A DNA stretch of 64,000 bases, taken from the NCBI RefSeq assembly GCF_002163585.1, contig NZ_CP015579.1:2170001-2234000 (forward strand), read 5' to 3'. This DNA comes from Tatumella citrea (GTDB lineage Bacteria; Pseudomonadota; Gammaproteobacteria; Enterobacterales; Enterobacteriaceae). The notes beneath the pieces are model-generated. The model had not been told where the DNA came from. It saw only the letters and a list, made by a program, of their open reading frames with translations, and ran no database searches. The first letter of the stretch is position 1, and each line of letters starts with the position of its first letter. Shown one piece after another: positions 37,267-47,664 of the stretch. The position numbers were made by a program, and so were the translations under genes.

Positions 37267-39201
37267 ATGAATATATTCGATCACTATCGCCAGCGCTATG
37301 AAGCGGCCAAAGACGAAGAGTTCACATTGCAGGAATTTCTTTCAATCTGTAAACAGGACCGCAGTGCCTATGCAAATGCCGCCGAACGACTGCTGACCGC
37401 TATCGGTAAGCCGGTTATGGTAGACACGGCCCAGGATCCGCGACTGTCACGTATTTTCTCGAACCGCGTGGTCTCCCGCTATCCTGCGTTCGAAGAGTTC
37501 TACGGTATGGAAGACGCTATCGAACAAATTGTCTCTTATCTGAAACATGCCGCTCAGGGGCTTGAAGAGAAGAAACAGATACTTTATCTGCTGGGTCCCG
37601 TGGGTGGCGGTAAATCCTCACTGGCCGAGCGGCTGAAAGCCCTGATTCAACGGGTACCCATTTATGTACTGACGGCTAATGGTGAACGCAGCCCGGTCAA
37701 TGACCATCCGTTATGCCTGTTTAATCCCCAGGAAGATGCCGCTATTCTTGAAAAAGAGTATGCCATCCCTCGCCGTTATCTTGGCACTATTATGTCGCCA
37801 TGGGCGGCCAAGCGACTGCATGAATTTGGCGGCGATATCACCCGTTTTAAAGTCGTAAAAGTCTGGCCATCCATCCTGGAACAGCTGGCTATCGCTAAGA
37901 CCGAACCAGGTGATGAAAATAACCAGGACATTTCCGCCCTGGTAGGTAAAGTGGATATCCGCAAACTGGAACACTTTGCCCAGAACGATCCTGATGCTTA
38001 CAGTTATTCAGGTGCTCTGTGCCGGGCTAACCAGGGTGTCATGGAGTTTGTTGAGATGTTCAAAGCTCCGATTAAAGTTCTCCATCCATTGCTGACCGCA
38101 ACTCAGGAAGGAAACTATAACGGTACTGAAGGTATCTCTGCCCTGCCATTTAATGGGATGATCCTCGCCCACTCCAATGAATCAGAGTGGGTGCAATTCC
38201 GTAACAACAAGAATAATGAAGCATTCCTTGACCGTGTATATATCGTCAAGGTGCCTTATTGCCTGCGGGTCTCTGAAGAGATACGTATCTATGAAAAACT
38301 GTTAAACAACAGTGAGCTGACCAGTGTTCCTTGCGCACCCGGGACTCTGGAGACCCTGGCCCGGTTCATTATCCTGTCACGGCTGAAATCTCCGGAAAAC
38401 TCCAGCATTTACTCAAAAATGCGGGTGTATGACGGTGAAAGCCTTAAAGATACTGACCCGAAAGCCAAATCCTGGCAGGAATATCACGATTATGCCGGGG
38501 TTGACGAAGGTATGAATGGTTTGTCTACCCGTTTTGCCTTCAAAATTTTGTCACGGGTATTTAACTTCGACCATACCGAAGTCGCAGCCAACCCTGTTCA
38601 CCTGTTTTATGTGCTGGAACAGCAAATTGAGCGTGAGCAATTCCCTCAGGAACAGGCGGATAAGTATCTTGAGTTCCTGAAAGGCTATCTGATTCCTAAA
38701 TACGCTGAATTTATTGGCAAGGAAATTCAGACCGCCTATCTGGAATCCTACTCTGAGTATGGTCAGAACATTTTCGACCGTTATGTGACTTATGCAGACT
38801 TCTGGATTCAGGATCAGGAATACCGTGATCCGGACACCGGTCAGTTATTTGACCGTGAGTCACTGAATGCTGAGCTGGAAAAAATTGAGAAACCAGCAGG
38901 CATCAGTAATCCTAAAGATTTCCGTAATGAGATTGTCAATTTCGTATTGCGTGCCCGGGCTCAGAATGGCGGCCGTAACCCGAACTGGACCAGTTACGAG
39001 AAATTGCGGACGGTGATTGAGAAGAAAATGTTCTCTAACACAGAGGAGCTGTTACCGGTTATCTCGTTCAACACCAAAACCTCAACCGATGAGCAGAAAA
39101 AACACGATGATTTTGTCGACCGGATGATGGAAAAAGGATATACCCGTAAACAGGTACGACTGCTTTGTGAATGGTATTTACGCGTACGTAAATCCTCATA
39201 A
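37267..39201 (+). CDS. yeaG: PrkA-family serine protein kinase YeaG
   Basis: 644-residue AAA+-like kinase of the PrkA family, the same length as E. coli YeaG. The Walker A motif GPVGGGKSS spans residues 110-118. The rest is very close to E. coli, ending [17 protein letters not shown]. In E. coli it is induced in stationary phase and under nitrogen starvation and affects metabolic adaptation. I chose ATG 37267 ([19 protein letters not shown]); the longer frame upstream is not conserved. yeaH follows in the same transcript. This pair is usually found with ycgB, which lies 9 kb further on here. Confidence 0.96.
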   Translation: MNIFDHYRQRYEAAKDEEFTLQEFLSICKQDRSAYANAAERLLTAIGKPVMVDTAQDPRLSRIFSNRVVSRYPAFEEFYGMEDAIEQIVSYLKHAAQGLEEKKQILYLLGPVGGGKSSLAERLKALIQRVPIYVLTANGERSPVNDHPLCLFNPQEDAAILEKEYAIPRRYLGTIMSPWAAKRLHEFGGDITRFKVVKVWPSILEQLAIAKTEPGDENNQDISALVGKVDIRKLEHFAQNDPDAYSYSGALCRANQGVMEFVEMFKAPIKVLHPLLTATQEGNYNGTEGISALPFNGMILAHSNESEWVQFRNNKNNEAFLDRVYIVKVPYCLRVSEEIRIYEKLLNNSELTSVPCAPGTLETLARFIILSRLKSPENSSIYSKMRVYDGESLKDTDPKAKSWQEYHDYAGVDEGMNGLSTRFAFKILSRVFNFDHTEVAANPVHLFYVLEQQIEREQFPQEQADKYLEFLKGYLIPKYAEFIGKEIQTAYLESYSEYGQNIFDRYVTYADFWIQDQEYRDPDTGQLFDRESLNAELEKIEKPAGISNPKDFRNEIVNFVLRARAQNGGRNPNWTSYEKLRTVIEKKMFSNTEELLPVISFNTKTSTDEQKKHDDFVDRMMEKGYTRKQVRLLCEWYLRVRKSS

Positions 39202-39211
39202 GCCGTTAGTT

Positions 39212-39262
39212 GCGCCGGAGGACACTCTGTTCTCCGGCGCCGAACCGGCAAGAGCCGGTTCG
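39212..39262 (+). other. Tandem hairpins between yeaG and yeaH
   Basis: GCGCCGGAG/CTCCGGCGC with an 11-base loop (39212-39240) is followed at once by CGAACCGGC-AAGA-GCCGGTTCG (39241-39262). Neither has a T tail. They lie 28 bases before the yeaH start and may stabilise or process the mRNA, or tune yeaH expression. Confidence 0.6.
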
Positions 39263-39289
39263 TATCACAGTGATGTCCGGGAGTGTGCT

Positions 39290-40564
39290 ATGTCCTATTT
39301 TATCGATCGGCGTCTGAACGGTAAAAATAAGAGTGCCGTTAACCGGCAGCGCTTTTTACGCCGTTACAAATCACAGATTAAGAAGTCGATCTCTGAAGCA
39401 ATTAACAAACGCTCAGTGACTGATACCGGAAGCGGTGAATCTGTTTCCATTCCTGTCGACGATATTCGCGAACCGATGTTTCACCAGGGCGGTGGCGGCG
39501 AACGGGTCCGTGTTCATCCTGGAAATGACCATTTTGTAACCCGCGACCGTATTGAACGTAATCAGGGCGGTGGCGGCGGTGGCAGTGGTCAGGGAGAAGC
39601 CAGCCAACAGGGTGAAGGTCAGGATGAGTTCAGCTTTAATATATCCAAAGATGAATATCTGGATCTTTTGTTCGAAGATCTGGCGTTACCCAATCTGCAA
39701 AAAAATAACCATAACCAGGTGACTGAATTTAAAGTTCATCGCGCCGGTTATACTGCCAACGGCGTCCCGTCCAATATCAGTGTTGTGCGTTCACTGCAAA
39801 ATTCACTGGCGCGCCGGACTGCCATGACAGCAGGTAAACGTCGTCAGCTACGGGAACTGGAACAGGCGCTTGAAACGATTCAGTCTAAGGAACCGATTCA
39901 GTTACTTGAAGAGGAGCGTTTATCCGCAGAGATTGCCGAACTCAGAGCCAGCATTGCCCGGGTTCCGTTTATTGACACCTTCGACCTGCGATATAAGAAT
40001 TTTGAAAAACGCCCGGAACCTTCCAGCCAGGCAGTGATGTTCTGCCTGATGGATGTCTCTGGTTCTATGGATCAGCCGACCAAGGATATGGCTAAACGTT
40101 TCTATATCCTGTTATATCTGTTCCTCAGTCGCAGCTACAAAAATGTTGATGTGGTCTATATTCGGCACCATACCCAGGCCAAAGAGGTCGACGAACAGGA
40201 ATTCTTTTACTCACAGGAAACGGGCGGAACCATAGTATCAAGTGCGCTTAAGCTGATGGATGAGGTAATCAGGGAGCGTTATGACCCGTTACAGTGGAAT
40301 ATTTATGCCGCACAGGCATCCGATGGCGACAACTGGGCTGACGATTCACCATTATGTCATCAGATTCTGGCCAGTCAGATCCTGCCGGTCGTCCGTTACT
40401 ACAGCTATATCGAAATTACCCGGCGCGCCCATCAGACGTTGTGGCGTGAATATGAACAATTACAGAATCAGTTTGATAATTTTGCGATACAACATATCCG
40501 CGAGCCAGAAGATATTTATCCGGTATTCCGGGAACTGTTTCAACGGCAAACCGCGGACAATTAA
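39290..40564 (+). CDS. yeaH: UPF0229 / VWA-domain protein YeaH
   Basis: 424-residue partner of the YeaG kinase. The N-terminal basic region ([24 protein letters not shown]) precedes a Gly-rich linker near 88-105 and a C-terminal von Willebrand A domain with the MIDAS motif [10 protein letters not shown] near 250 and later acidic residues ([12 protein letters not shown]). E. coli YeaH is 427 residues. The start ATG 39290 has GGGAG upstream; a longer frame overlaps yeaG and is not conserved. Function is tied to YeaG but not biochemically settled. Confidence 0.94.
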   Translation: MSYFIDRRLNGKNKSAVNRQRFLRRYKSQIKKSISEAINKRSVTDTGSGESVSIPVDDIREPMFHQGGGGERVRVHPGNDHFVTRDRIERNQGGGGGGSGQGEASQQGEGQDEFSFNISKDEYLDLLFEDLALPNLQKNNHNQVTEFKVHRAGYTANGVPSNISVVRSLQNSLARRTAMTAGKRRQLRELEQALETIQSKEPIQLLEEERLSAEIAELRASIARVPFIDTFDLRYKNFEKRPEPSSQAVMFCLMDVSGSMDQPTKDMAKRFYILLYLFLSRSYKNVDVVYIRHHTQAKEVDEQEFFYSQETGGTIVSSALKLMDEVIRERYDPLQWNIYAAQASDGDNWADDSPLCHQILASQILPVVRYYSYIEITRRAHQTLWREYEQLQNQFDNFAIQHIREPEDIYPVFRELFQRQTADN

Positions 40565-40574
40565 TCTCCCCTGC

Positions 40575-40599
40575 AACAGCCGACAGACAGTCGGCTGTT
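40575..40599 (+). terminator. Hairpin after yeaH
   Basis: AACAGCCGAC, loop AGACA, GTCGGCTGTT; ten perfect pairs, followed by ATTCAG. The lack of a T run makes its activity uncertain. Confidence 0.55.
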
Positions 40600-40628
40600 A
40601 TTCAGACCTGTTGTCAGTTCAGACCTGA

Positions 40629-41366
40629 CTATTTATACCCTCCTTTAACCAGAGTACCGGAAGAATCAGTTGTCCAGGTAATAGCTCCCGGACAACTGTC
40701 TGAACCATGGTTTAAACCACTGATACTCCCTGCAGCTGTACCGCCATTGCCTACCGGCGTCAAAAACTTCACCTCATAATACGGCCAGCCTTTATTATCA
40801 CAGGTCAGTTTGAAGGAAGAGCTGTTCATTTTATAGTTCTCTATCCAGGAAACCTGGCTTCCGGCCAAAGATCCGGCACTGTCCCCGACTTCCCATTGAC
40901 CAATAATATCTTTGCGGCCGGTAGTCTGATTTATCGCCGTTCCGGTCATCAGATTCCCCTCCTTTTTCACATCAAAGAGAAATGTATCTCCCGGCGCTCC
41001 TGGCACATATTTACGGCAGGTGACCCCGGACGGGCTGCCATCTGCTCCCCCTTTACAATTTTCATTACGTGCTATCGAATCTTTTCTAAAACTGCTAAAC
41101 AGCACCATAAACTGGCTTTTTCCGTCCGGGGTATTCACCGTTGGCTGAATGCCGGTATAACCGATACCCCCACCGCCGGTAAAGCCAAACTGGTTGGCAA
41201 AATAGAACTCATCTTTCGGCGCAGCAGCGTTGATCTGTAAGCCAAAAGTTATTTCATTCAAAGGCTGTGTTGTACTCACTTTCCACGACATACTCGGTGT
41301 AGCAGCATGCGCCATCAGACATCCACTCAATCCGGCAATTAATAATCCTGTTTTGTAGTATTTCAT
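40629..41366 (-). CDS. Secreted protein of unknown function
   Basis: 245-residue exported protein that I do not recognise. A 21-residue signal peptide (ending MAHA) precedes a mature chain rich in Gly, Ser and Thr, with predicted beta structure. It has four cysteines in short motifs (NENCKGG, VTCRKY, LTCDNK, DSCPGA), so two disulfides are plausible. The segment EITFGLQ...GIGYTGIQP slightly recalls DUF3472-type domains, but I am not confident. The start is ATG 41366 with GGAGG upstream. It is on the opposite strand to yeaH and is an accessory gene absent from E. coli at this place. Secreted enzyme, lectin or host-contact protein are possibilities. Confidence 0.7.
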   Translation of the reverse strand: MKYYKTGLLIAGLSGCLMAHAATPSMSWKVSTTQPLNEITFGLQINAAAPKDEFYFANQFGFTGGGGIGYTGIQPTVNTPDGKSQFMVLFSSFRKDSIARNENCKGGADGSPSGVTCRKYVPGAPGDTFLFDVKKEGNLMTGTAINQTTGRKDIIGQWEVGDSAGSLAGSQVSWIENYKMNSSSFKLTCDNKGWPYYEVKFLTPVGNGGTAAGSISGLNHGSDSCPGAITWTTDSSGTLVKGGYK

Positions 41367-41381
41367 CGTTCCTCCGGTCAA

Positions 41382-41688
41382 TGCTCACAGGTAAGTTATG
41401 CGACAGGCTTCGCCCCACAACCACAAGATGCAACCCGAACCTTGCATATTCTAAGATTCTGCTATGCATCGTTTTCGTCGACTATGGGTTAATCATGGCT
41501 TCCGACCCTGTCAAGACTACCCGTCAGAGAGTGAATTGAGCGGCTAATCAAAGCATTTTTGCGGGGTGAATTTAAACGATAGCTTTATTGCAGCACACAT
41601 TTCGCAAAAAGCGCGAAAGCGATGATTCAACTCAGTGGCAACAAAAGGTATAATAATCAGCATCCGGGTCACTGTGGAGTCAACAACG
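41382..41688 (+). other. Intergenic region before the small membrane proteins
   Basis: About 306 bases between the secreted protein and the first micro-ORF. A perfect -10 TATAAT at 41649-41654 lies 35 bases before ATG 41689, with a weak -35 (TTCAAC, 41626). The segment CGCAAAAAGCGCG near 41610 is an imperfect inverted repeat. Nothing else is supported. Confidence 0.4.
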
Positions 41689-41799
41689 ATGGCTGCGTGG
41701 ATTTGTAATCATAAACTTGGCGTTATTCTGAGCCTGGTCATTATTCTCGAGCTGGTAATGTTTCTGCTGACTCATCACTGGTTACCGTGGAATACCTGA
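41689..41799 (+). CDS. 36-residue membrane protein (YoaJ position)
   Basis: Small hydrophobic protein: MAAWICNHKLGVILSLVIIL starts it and one transmembrane helix spans about residues 10-28; the tail THHWLPWNT is aromatic. GTGGAG lies ten bases upstream of the ATG, and a perfect TATAAT is 35 bases upstream. It immediately precedes a YoaK-like protein, where E. coli has yoaJ (24 residues). The sequence similarity to YoaJ is slight, so equivalence is inferred from position. Function unknown. Confidence 0.55.
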   Translation: MAAWICNHKLGVILSLVIILELVMFLLTHHWLPWNT

Positions 41800-41839
41800 C
41801 CTGTAGGCGCACTCTGCTGTCAATGAAAAGGTATTGAAC

Positions 41840-41938
41840 ATGAAGATTGGTTATCTGTTTCCTGTCGCTATTATCGTCGCCGGTGTGGTGTTACTGGGTT
41901 GGTTTATCGCCAGCGGTGCCTGGATGCCAGGCCAGTAA
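41840..41938 (+). CDS. yoaK: 32-residue membrane protein, YoaK-like
   Basis: Very short inner-membrane protein: MKIGYLFPVAIIVAGVVLLG begins it and the chain ends MPGQ after WFIASGAW. It has the same length as E. coli YoaK (32 residues) and shares the IGxxFPV start, the WF pair at the end of the helix and a Pro-Gly tail. One transmembrane helix. AAAAGG precedes ATG 41840. It is 40 bases after the 36-residue ORF and probably on the same transcript. In E. coli such proteins accumulate but their role is unknown. Confidence 0.72.
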   Translation: MKIGYLFPVAIIVAGVVLLGWFIASGAWMPGQ

Positions 41939-42178
41939 CTTTCCTTCTGATAGCATGACCGTATTCCCTTCTTCTGTTTAATATCGCGCCATGCAATGGT
42001 AGTCTGACATCAGGTTTACGGCACATAATTCACGGTAAACCAGCTGTATTTACCCTTTCTGTCGCTGTAGTTCAGTTTAAATATCAGGGTGGCAGTGTAT
42101 TGTGTGACCAGGGTCTGCAATTCCCCTCGCCATTCCCGACCCTCTTCAGTAAATCATCTACCTTCAGGGAGCTGTCAT

Positions 42179-43906
42179 TTGGAAACCAGCATGATTTATA
42201 GTCTTTTTGTTATTGGCTCAGTGCTGGTAGCGTCAAGTATTATTCTCAGTGCCTTTTCGTCCCGCCTGGGTATTCCTATCCTGGTGATATTTCTTGCACT
42301 CGGCATGCTGGCTGGCGAGGATGGCATCGGCGGTATAGCCTTTGATAATTACCCGGCGGCTTACTTAATTTCCAATCTTGCACTGGCTGTTATTCTGCTC
42401 GATGGCGGGATGCGAACCAAAGCCGGATCACTAAAAGTGGCACTCTGGCCCTCGTTATCGCTGGCCACCATAGGTGTGCTAATCACGGCCGGTCTGACGG
42501 GGATGATGGCTGCCTGGTTATTTAACCTGGACCTGATGCAGGGATTTTTGATTGGCGCCATTATCGGCTCTACCGATGCTGCCGCGGTATTCTCACTGCT
42601 GGGCGGTAAAGGTCTGAATGAAAGGGTCAGTTCTACCCTGGAAATAGAATCCGGCAGTAACGATCCGATGGCAGTTTTCCTGACCATCACGCTTATCGAT
42701 ATGATAAGCAAAGGCAAAAGCGGGCTGGATATGATGTTCCTGGTTCATCTGGTGCAGGAATTCGGTCTGGGTATTGTGTTCGGCATTGGCGGTGGCTTCG
42801 CTATTCAGCAACTGATTAACCGCATCACGCTGTCAGCAGGATTGTATCCGCTGTTGGCCGTAAGTGGCGGGATTCTGGTGTTTTCATTCACGACACTCAT
42901 GGAAGGCAGCGGTATTCTGGCCGTCTATTTATGTGGTTGCTGGCTGGGGAATACCCCGGTGCGAAACCGTCACGGCATTCTGCAAACCTTCGATGGTATG
43001 GCCTGGTTAAGTCAGATTGGTATGTTTATCGTGCTGGGTCTGCTGGTTGTTCCCAGTGACTTATGGCATATCGCCGTACCGGCCATGCTGCTTTCTTTAT
43101 GGCTAATTTTTATTGCCAGACCATTGTCAGTATTTGCTGGATTGCTGCCGTTCAAAAATTTCACCATCCGTGAGCGTTTCTTTATCAGTTGGGTCGGACT
43201 GCGCGGCGCGGTACCTATTATTCTGGCTGTTTTCCCGATGATGGCCGGTCTGGATAACGCTAAACTCTACTTTAATATCGCCTTCTTTGTGGTTCTGGTG
43301 TCTTTAATGCTCCAGGGCACTTCTCTTACCCGGGCCGCGAAACTGGCCAGAGTGGTCGTCCCTCCGGCGGCTGAGCCTATTCAGCGTATCGGCCTGGATA
43401 TTCATCCACACAGCCCGTGGGAAGAGTTCGTTTATCAGTTAAGTGACGATAAATGGTGTATTGGCGCCGCGCTAAGAGAGCTGGAAATGCCGGCTGAAAC
43501 CAGGATTGCTGCGCTGTTCCGGGATAATGTTCTGATGCACCCGTCAGGGTCAACCCGACTTATGGAAGGTGATATTTTATGTGTTATTGGCCGGGAGAAA
43601 GACTTACCGGCACTGGGTAAAATGTTCAGTGAAAGCCCCCCTGTCGCGCTGGAACAACGATTTTTTGGTGATTTTATTCTGGATGCCAGAACTGATTTGT
43701 ATGATGTCGCTCAGGTCTATGGACTGGAACTCGATCAGGATATCCAGGCGCATCAGCCACTGGCGAAGATGATCATTCAACAACTGGGAGGTACCCCGGT
43801 GGTAGGTGACCAGCTGGAATGGATGAACGTTATATGGACCATTGCTGAAAAAGAAGACAATAACATTGTCAAAGTAGGTGTCAGGATGATAGATAACCAG
43901 TCCTGA
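42179..43906 (+). CDS. cvrA: Potassium/proton antiporter CvrA (NhaP2)
   Basis: CPA1-type cation/proton antiporter in the inner membrane, believed to export K+ and control cell volume at low osmolarity. TTG 42179 is preferred: AGGGAG lies seven bases upstream and the product then starts [10 protein letters not shown], aligned residue by residue with E. coli MDATTIISLF; the ATG at 42191 is 19 bases from that site. 575 residues (E. coli 578). There are about 12 membrane helices, with [15 protein letters not shown] carrying the ion-binding Asn-Asp, then a cytoplasmic TrkA-C/CorC-like domain from about 400 ([18 protein letters not shown]). Confidence 0.93.
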   Translation: METSMIYSLFVIGSVLVASSIILSAFSSRLGIPILVIFLALGMLAGEDGIGGIAFDNYPAAYLISNLALAVILLDGGMRTKAGSLKVALWPSLSLATIGVLITAGLTGMMAAWLFNLDLMQGFLIGAIIGSTDAAAVFSLLGGKGLNERVSSTLEIESGSNDPMAVFLTITLIDMISKGKSGLDMMFLVHLVQEFGLGIVFGIGGGFAIQQLINRITLSAGLYPLLAVSGGILVFSFTTLMEGSGILAVYLCGCWLGNTPVRNRHGILQTFDGMAWLSQIGMFIVLGLLVVPSDLWHIAVPAMLLSLWLIFIARPLSVFAGLLPFKNFTIRERFFISWVGLRGAVPIILAVFPMMAGLDNAKLYFNIAFFVVLVSLMLQGTSLTRAAKLARVVVPPAAEPIQRIGLDIHPHSPWEEFVYQLSDDKWCIGAALRELEMPAETRIAALFRDNVLMHPSGSTRLMEGDILCVIGREKDLPALGKMFSESPPVALEQRFFGDFILDARTDLYDVAQVYGLELDQDIQAHQPLAKMIIQQLGGTPVVGDQLEWMNVIWTIAEKEDNNIVKVGVRMIDNQS

Positions 43907-43967
43907 CCCCGTGCCGGTTGCCATCCACCATCATCCAGGTGAACCAGCTAAATTTAATCATTCATCT

Positions 43968-43998
43968 ACCGGTTTAGAAACTAAACCGGTACTCTTTT
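43968..43998 (+). terminator. Terminator of cvrA
   Basis: ACCGGTTTAG, loop AAA, CTAAACCGGT, ACTCTTTT. Confidence 0.75.
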
Positions 43999-44028
43999 GC
44001 GTTTTTTTGCGGAACCTCTGCTTATTTC

Positions 44029-45219
44029 ATGAATAGATACACTCTGTTATTACTCACGCTGGTTCTGCTGGCACCTCTGGGAATTGACCTGTATTTACCG
44101 ACACTGCCACAGATTGCAGTCGGTCTGGCCACCCCGGTGGAAAATATTCAGTCCACCATTCCTCTGTTCCTGTTGGTCATGGGGTTGGGACAACTGGTGA
44201 CCGGCCCCCTTGTGGACAACTTCGGCCGGAAACCGGTCGCAATTGCGGGACTGATCTTATATGTGGTCGGCAGCCTGGTTGCCGTTTTCGCTGTTAGTTG
44301 GCCGTGGTTTTTGACAGCACGGATTATTCAGGGCTGTGCCGTATGTTGTACAGCGGTAGTGGCTTTTAGCGGAGTCCGTGACCGCCTGAGTGGTGATGAA
44401 GCGGCTAAAACCTTTGGATTCCTTAATGGGGCGTTAAACATTGTACCCGCACTGGCTCCTATGCTGGGCGGTACTTTAGCCGGATTATTTGGCTGGCGGG
44501 CACCTTTTGGATTTCTGGCACTCTACGGCCTGGTGGTCGGTTTGCTGATCATTTTACGCTTACCCGAAACCCGCCCTGAGAACACCTTAAAAGTCTCATT
44601 TTTTCCGTTGAAACAATATGCAGGAATACTGTCCAGTCCTCGTTTTATCTGTTTTTCACTGGCTAATGCCGGTGCGCTGGGAATGGTGCTGACTTATGTG
44701 TCACTGGCTCCGGGAGTACTGATGGAGCAAGGTGGTTTATCTCCACTGACTTTCGCACTGGTTTTTGGTGCTAACGGGTTGTGGATTATGCTGGTCAGTA
44801 ATGTGGTCAGTTACGTTATCCGCAAAGCCGGCAGGCCCTTCTGCCTGTTATCCGGCAGTATTCTGATGCTGGTTGCTTCAGCCATGATGACCGGTGAAAT
44901 CCTGTTTTTCAGTACGACACTGCAACATTTTTGGCTGTGTTATATGTTGCCGGTTGCCATTGCAGTGGCCGGGTTAGCGTTTATTATCGGACCGGCAACC
45001 AGTTATGCACTGGAGCCTTATCAACAACAGGCGGGTGTCGCCTCTGCATTGCAGGGGTTTATTCAGATGGCCGGAGGTGCCGGAGGCAGCCTGGCAATCA
45101 TTGCTTTGCCGGTTGACCCACGGATTGCTTTAACCGTAATGATGCTCACTGGTGCCCTGCTGGCATTGTTAGCATGGCGTTGCAGCCATCGGGTGAAAGG
45201 TACATTGCAGGCGTTGTAA
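44029..45219 (+). CDS. Bcr/CflA-family MFS multidrug exporter
   Basis: 396-residue 12-helix major-facilitator transporter. The N-terminal GIDLYLPTLPQIAV and MFS motif A (GPLVDNFGRKPVAIAG, about 61-76) together with RIIQGCAVCC and NIVPALAPMLGG (motif C region) are typical of Bcr/CflA drug:proton antiporters. It resembles MdtL and YdhC but does not match any E. coli member closely enough for a symbol. The substrate is unknown. It lies alone between cvrA and dadX, with terminators on both sides. ldcA and emtA, present near cvrA in E. coli, are not here, so it may be a replacement. Confidence 0.85.
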   Translation: MNRYTLLLLTLVLLAPLGIDLYLPTLPQIAVGLATPVENIQSTIPLFLLVMGLGQLVTGPLVDNFGRKPVAIAGLILYVVGSLVAVFAVSWPWFLTARIIQGCAVCCTAVVAFSGVRDRLSGDEAAKTFGFLNGALNIVPALAPMLGGTLAGLFGWRAPFGFLALYGLVVGLLIILRLPETRPENTLKVSFFPLKQYAGILSSPRFICFSLANAGALGMVLTYVSLAPGVLMEQGGLSPLTFALVFGANGLWIMLVSNVVSYVIRKAGRPFCLLSGSILMLVASAMMTGEILFFSTTLQHFWLCYMLPVAIAVAGLAFIIGPATSYALEPYQQQAGVASALQGFIQMAGGAGGSLAIIALPVDPRIALTVMMLTGALLALLAWRCSHRVKGTLQAL

Positions 45220-45225
45220 CTAAAT

Positions 45226-45254
45226 AGTCACCCCGGAAATTTACCGGGGTGACT
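45226..45254. terminator. Hairpin between the MFS gene and dadX
   Basis: AGTCACCCCGG and CCGGGGTGACT with a seven-base loop. Perfect 11-bp stem without a T tract, between converging genes. Confidence 0.6.
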
Positions 45255-45267
45255 GACGTGACAAAAC

Positions 45268-46347
45268 TTAGGGTTCAATCCGGAAAGGTACACGCGGAGC
45301 CACCGCACACATCAGTTCATATCCGACAGTACCGGATGACTGTGCCACATCATCCACTGGCACCTGTTCACCCCATAATTCCACAGATGAACCGATGGTT
45401 GCCTGTGGGCAGGGAGTCAGATCGACCATGATCATATCCATGGATACAGCTCCGAGGGTTTGCGTGACGACACCGTCGACTGCCACCGGCGTTCCGGTAG
45501 GCGCATGCCGTGGGTAGCCATCAGCATAACCGCAGGCAACGACCCCGATGCGCTGAGAAGTCGTCGAACGGTAACGATACCCGTAACCTACCCCTTCTCC
45601 TGGTTGTAACTGCTGAATGCCAATAATCTCGCTGTTCAGACGCATAGCCGGCTTCAGTCCGGTGCCTACGATATCCTGCCAGCGTCCGGAAGGCGACGCA
45701 CCATACAGAATGATACCAGGTCGCACCCACTGATGATGCGTTTGTGGATGCCAGAGTGTGGCGGCTGAATTCGCCAGACAACGGGCAGGAATTTCAGGCA
45801 AGGCAGTCACAATCTCGTCAATTTTTGCCAGTGGCGTATCAACACCATCGCTGTCCTCGGCCCGGGCGAAATGGGTCATTAATGTCATTTCACCCACATT
45901 CGGTAAAGCCGCCAGCCGCTGCCATACTGCAGCGACCTGATCGGGACGGAAGCCGAGGCGATTCATTCCTGTGTTTACTTTGACATAAATGTTGAGTGGC
46001 GCAGTCAGGCGGGCATTCGCCAGCGCATCAATCTGCCATTCACTGTGAACACTGGTGCTCAGCCGGTATTTATCGAGCAGAGCAAGATCAGCCGCTTTAA
46101 AAAACCCTTCAAGCAGTAACACCGGCTTTTCCCAGCCATGCTCCCGCAGCAAAATTGCTTCTTCATAATTCAGTAACGCAAAACCATCCGTGGCAGACAA
46201 TGCAGGTAAGCATCGGGCGATACCATGCCCGTAAGCATTAGATTTCACAACGGACCAGACTTTTGCTCCTGAAGCCGCCTCTCTGACCACCGAGAGGTTA
46301 TGTTTCAGGGCCTGATGACTGACAGTTGCGATAATCGGTCGTGACAT
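45268..46347 (-). CDS. dadX: Catabolic alanine racemase
   Basis: Interconverts L- and D-alanine, supplying D-alanine to DadA for catabolism. 359 residues (E. coli 356). The PLP lysine is Lys35 in WSVVKSNAYGHG; the catalytic tyrosine is in the GEGVGYGYRYRS segment near 255. SMDMIMVDLTPCPQA is the family signature near 308. It follows dadA by 18 bases and has an AGGAGA site, so it is the second gene of the dadAX operon, which fits DadX rather than the biosynthetic Alr. Confidence 0.95.
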   Translation of the reverse strand: MSRPIIATVSHQALKHNLSVVREAASGAKVWSVVKSNAYGHGIARCLPALSATDGFALLNYEEAILLREHGWEKPVLLLEGFFKAADLALLDKYRLSTSVHSEWQIDALANARLTAPLNIYVKVNTGMNRLGFRPDQVAAVWQRLAALPNVGEMTLMTHFARAEDSDGVDTPLAKIDEIVTALPEIPARCLANSAATLWHPQTHHQWVRPGIILYGASPSGRWQDIVGTGLKPAMRLNSEIIGIQQLQPGEGVGYGYRYRSTTSQRIGVVACGYADGYPRHAPTGTPVAVDGVVTQTLGAVSMDMIMVDLTPCPQATIGSSVELWGEQVPVDDVAQSSGTVGYELMCAVAPRVPFRIEP

Positions 46348-46365
46348 ACTCTTCTCCTGGAATCC

Positions 46366-47664
46366 TTAACGGGCAACACTGACTTTAGGCTGTGATGAAC
46401 TGACATCAAAACCTGGCAGGTAGCGCATGACCGATAAGTCATCGACTGCGATATCCGGTGTATTACCGGAAATAATATCAGCGATTAATTTTCCGGACCC
46501 ACAAGCCATAGTCCAGCCCAGCGTGCCATGGCCTGTATTCAGAAACAGATTAGATAACGGTGTGCGTCCGACGATCGGAGTACCATCCGGCGTCATTGGT
46601 CGTAAACCAGTCCAGAATGTCGCCTGTTCAATCTGGCCACCTTCAGGATAAAGATCACTGACTACCATCTCCAGTGTTTCTCTGCGGGCAGGTAATAGTT
46701 TGGTGTTAAATCCAACAATTTCTGCCATTCCGCCGACACGGATACGGTCATCGAACCTGGTGACTGCGATTTTGTAAGTTTCATCCAGTACGGTAGAAAC
46801 CGGGGCAGCAGCATAATCTTTGATCGGTATTGTCAGTGAATAGCCTTTCAACGGGTAGACCGGAATGGTCACAATATCTTTTAACAACGCAGTGGAATAA
46901 GAACCGCAGGCAACAATATAACGATCTGCAGTGAGCGTTTCACTGCCGCAACGGACACCACTGATACTGTTGCCCTCACGTAACAGCTGATCAATTGTCA
47001 CGTTATAACGGAAGGTTACTCCGGCCTTCTCTGCCATAGCAGCCAGCCGTTGGGTAAACAGTTTACAGTCGCCGGTTTCATCATTTGGCAGTTGCAGACC
47101 GCCGGTCAGTTTGTGACGTGTTGCTGACAACGCGGATTCAATAGACGGTAGTTCGGCAGATTCCACCAGCCGGTAAGGGACTCCCGCCTCTCTGAGCACT
47201 TCGATATCTTTAGCCGCGTTCGCATACTGCTGTTCAGTACGAAACAGTTGCAAAGTACCGCCCTGACGCCCTTCGTATTCAATGCCTGTGGTGGCTCGCA
47301 ATTCTTTAATACAGTCACGACTGTACTCTGCAATACGTACCATACGGCTCTTATTTTCATGGTAATGTGGCAAAGTACAATTCTTCAGCATTTCCCACAT
47401 CCACTGTAACTGGAAAGCAGAACCGTCAGGACGAATCGACAGTGGTGAGTGGCGCTGGAACATCCACTTAACTGCTTTCAATGGAATTCCCGGGGCGGCC
47501 CATGGTGACGCATAACCAGGAGAAATCTGTCCGGCATTACCTGCGCTGGTCTCCTCTGCAGGGCCACTGGTGCGATCAATGACGGTAACTTCGTGACCCG
47601 CCTGTGCCAGATACCAGGCACTGGCAACCCCGACAACTCCACTTCCAAGAATAAGTACTTTCAT
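46366..47664 (-). CDS. dadA: D-amino acid dehydrogenase small subunit
   Basis: Membrane-associated FAD enzyme that oxidises D-alanine to pyruvate, passing electrons to quinone. 432 residues, as in E. coli. The FAD-binding motif is LGSGVVG at residues 6-12, and the C-terminal FAD contact is [19 protein letters not shown] near 390-408. In E. coli, Lrp and CRP control dadAX and alanine induces it. The upstream 483-base AT-rich interval would suit Lrp. Divergent from ycgB. Confidence 0.96.
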   Translation of the reverse strand: MKVLILGSGVVGVASAWYLAQAGHEVTVIDRTSGPAEETSAGNAGQISPGYASPWAAPGIPLKAVKWMFQRHSPLSIRPDGSAFQLQWMWEMLKNCTLPHYHENKSRMVRIAEYSRDCIKELRATTGIEYEGRQGGTLQLFRTEQQYANAAKDIEVLREAGVPYRLVESAELPSIESALSATRHKLTGGLQLPNDETGDCKLFTQRLAAMAEKAGVTFRYNVTIDQLLREGNSISGVRCGSETLTADRYIVACGSYSTALLKDIVTIPVYPLKGYSLTIPIKDYAAAPVSTVLDETYKIAVTRFDDRIRVGGMAEIVGFNTKLLPARRETLEMVVSDLYPEGGQIEQATFWTGLRPMTPDGTPIVGRTPLSNLFLNTGHGTLGWTMACGSGKLIADIISGNTPDIAVDDLSVMRYLPGFDVSSSQPKVSVAR

